Assembly (NCBI GenBank): GCA_947174365.1
Contig: CAMWIR010000005.1
Span: 1 to 44,401, forward strand
Length of the DNA stretch: 44,401 nt
Direction of reading: 5' to 3'
DNA from: an uncultured Ruminococcus sp.
GTDB lineage: Bacteria > Bacillota > Clostridia > Oscillospirales > Ruminococcaceae
This document shows, piece after piece, positions 43,023 through 44,401 of this stretch. The first letter of the stretch is position 1; each line of letters begins with the position of its first letter. The notes under the pieces are model-generated. The model was given only the letters and a program-made list of their open reading frames with translations, was not told the DNA's origin and did no database searches. Position numbers and translations under genes: made by a program.

Positions 43023-44401
43023 ATGGGCGCTTTAAAGGCGGCGGCGGTTTTTTCGGAGCATATGGTTTTACAAATGGGAAAGCCCATTAACATCTGGGGG
43101 CATGATTACAGCGGCAGGACGGTTAAGGCAGAGCTTTGCGGCGCCACGAGTGGCAATTGTGCCGAGTGTATTTGCAGGGAGAATGAATGGCGGATAACGC
43201 TTCCCCCGGTGAACGCATACGGAGGACCTTACGAGCTGAAAATTTCAGACGGTGATGAAACGGTCGTTTTCGGAGATGTTATGATAGGGGAAGTCTGGAT
43301 AGCGGGGGGACAGTCCAATATGGAGCTGGAACTGCAAAGCGAGGTTCACGGCAGTGAAGAGCTGAAAAAATGCGCTTCGTCAAATGTGCGGTTCTATTAC
43401 ACAAAGAAAAATCCTTACATAGATGAGTTTTTTTACATTGACGAGAGGAACGGCGGCTGGGCGTGCGCTTCGGAGGAGGCTTCACGGTGCTGGTCGGCGG
43501 TGGGGTATTATTTCGGGAAAAAGCTTGCGGCTGACCTTAATGTTACCGTGGGGATAATCGGCTGCAACTGGGGCGGCACTTCCGCTTCAAACTGGATAGA
43601 CAGGGAGACGCTTAGCAAGGATTCTGACCTTAAAAGCTATGTCGATGAATATGACAAGGCAATGGAGGGGAAAAGTTTTGAGGAATATCTGGAGGAACTG
43701 CGGGATTACCGTGAATGGGAGGCTGAGTGGAATCCGAAGATAAATGAATTTTACAGCAAGAATCCCGAGGGAAGCTGGGAGGACGCACAGGCATATGCGG
43801 GAAGTCTTTCGAGATATCCCGAGCCGCTTGGCCCTAAATCGCCGTTCAGGGCGGGGGGGCTTTATGAGGCCATGCTGAAGCGCATTTGCCCATACAGTGC
43901 AAAGGGTTTTATATATTATCAGGGAGAGTCGGACGATCACAAGCCAGAAATATACGAAAAGCTGCTTAAAACCCTTATACAGCGCTGGCGAATCGACTGG
44001 GGGGATCTGCATATGCCCTTTATCATGGTGCAGCTGCCTATGTTTCTCAACCGTGGGGATATTGACAGGAAGAACTGGTGTCTTATCCGTGAGGCGCAGA
44101 TGAACACTCATCTGACAGTGGCAAACACAGGTATTGCGGTGATCCTTGACTGCGGCGAATACGGAAATATTCACCCTGTGGATAAAATTCCCGTTGGGGA
44201 GCGTTTGGAATTGCAGGCGCTTTATCACGTTTACAAGCGTATTTCCGAGAGTGAGGCTTACGGGCCTGTTTACAGAAATTGTTACCCGGAAAACGGGGGG
44301 CTTATTGTGGAATTCGATCATGCGGAAAACGGCTTTGCAGTTAAAAATGCAGAGACGATCGAGGGGTTTGAGATCAAGGGAGATGAGGGCGAGTTTGTGC
44401 C
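43023..44401 (+). CDS. Sialate O-acetylesterase (SASA/DUF303 family), truncated by window end
   Basis: Absent from the ORF track because no stop is reached; 'MGALKAAAVFSEHMVLQMGKPINIWG', 'GEVWIAGGQSNMELEL', 'VGIIGCNWGGTSASNWID', 'GFIYYQGESDD'. Confidence 0.92.
   Translation, partial: MGALKAAAVFSEHMVLQMGKPINIWGHDYSGRTVKAELCGATSGNCAECICRENEWRITLPPVNAYGGPYELKISDGDETVVFGDVMIGEVWIAGGQSNMELELQSEVHGSEELKKCASSNVRFYYTKKNPYIDEFFYIDERNGGWACASEEASRCWSAVGYYFGKKLAADLNVTVGIIGCNWGGTSASNWIDRETLSKDSDLKSYVDEYDKAMEGKSFEEYLEELRDYREWEAEWNPKINEFYSKNPEGSWEDAQAYAGSLSRYPEPLGPKSPFRAGGLYEAMLKRICPYSAKGFIYYQGESDDHKPEIYEKLLKTLIQRWRIDWGDLHMPFIMVQLPMFLNRGDIDRKNWCLIREAQMNTHLTVANTGIAVILDCGEYGNIHPVDKIPVGERLELQALYHVYKRISESEAYGPVYRNCYPENGGLIVEFDHAENGFAVKNAETIEGFEIKGDEGEFV

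Overview
Chromosomal segment of a Ruminococcus-like Firmicute; the taxon is inferred from gene content and SD/promoter style, with no search run. Main contents: a GH4 glycosidase; a cluster of two MalF/MalG-type ABC permeases followed by an HlyD-like adaptor and a MacB-periplasmic-domain-like protein; a minus-strand pyrimidine operon (pyrR, fused pyrC-pyrF, carA, carB, pyrK, pyrD) with a PyrR-type attenuator leader; an ArsR-controlled metal P-type ATPase operon; the ylxM-ffh-rpsP-khpA-rimM translation/SRP block with an ankyrin gene inserted; several XRE regulators, including an XRE-REC fusion; TrkH; and a truncated sialate O-acetylesterase at the right edge. Most interesting observations: (1) a type III toxin-antitoxin locus (ToxN/AbiQ family) that the ORF track misses because toxN carries two compensating frameshifts, preceded by a consensus promoter and about three diverged 37-38 nt repeats with apparent stem covariation; (2) a DHOase-OMPDC fusion that keeps an internal Shine-Dalgarno/ATG for standalone PyrF; (3) a dispersed 100-115 bp intergenic repeat with terminal inverted repeats, two copies of which bracket the MacB-like gene; (4) a roughly 160-bp long-hairpin element beside carB; (5) a five-fold 33-bp/11-residue LEA-like repeat in a CmpB-like membrane protein. 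All calls were made by eye; no database search or folding program was run.
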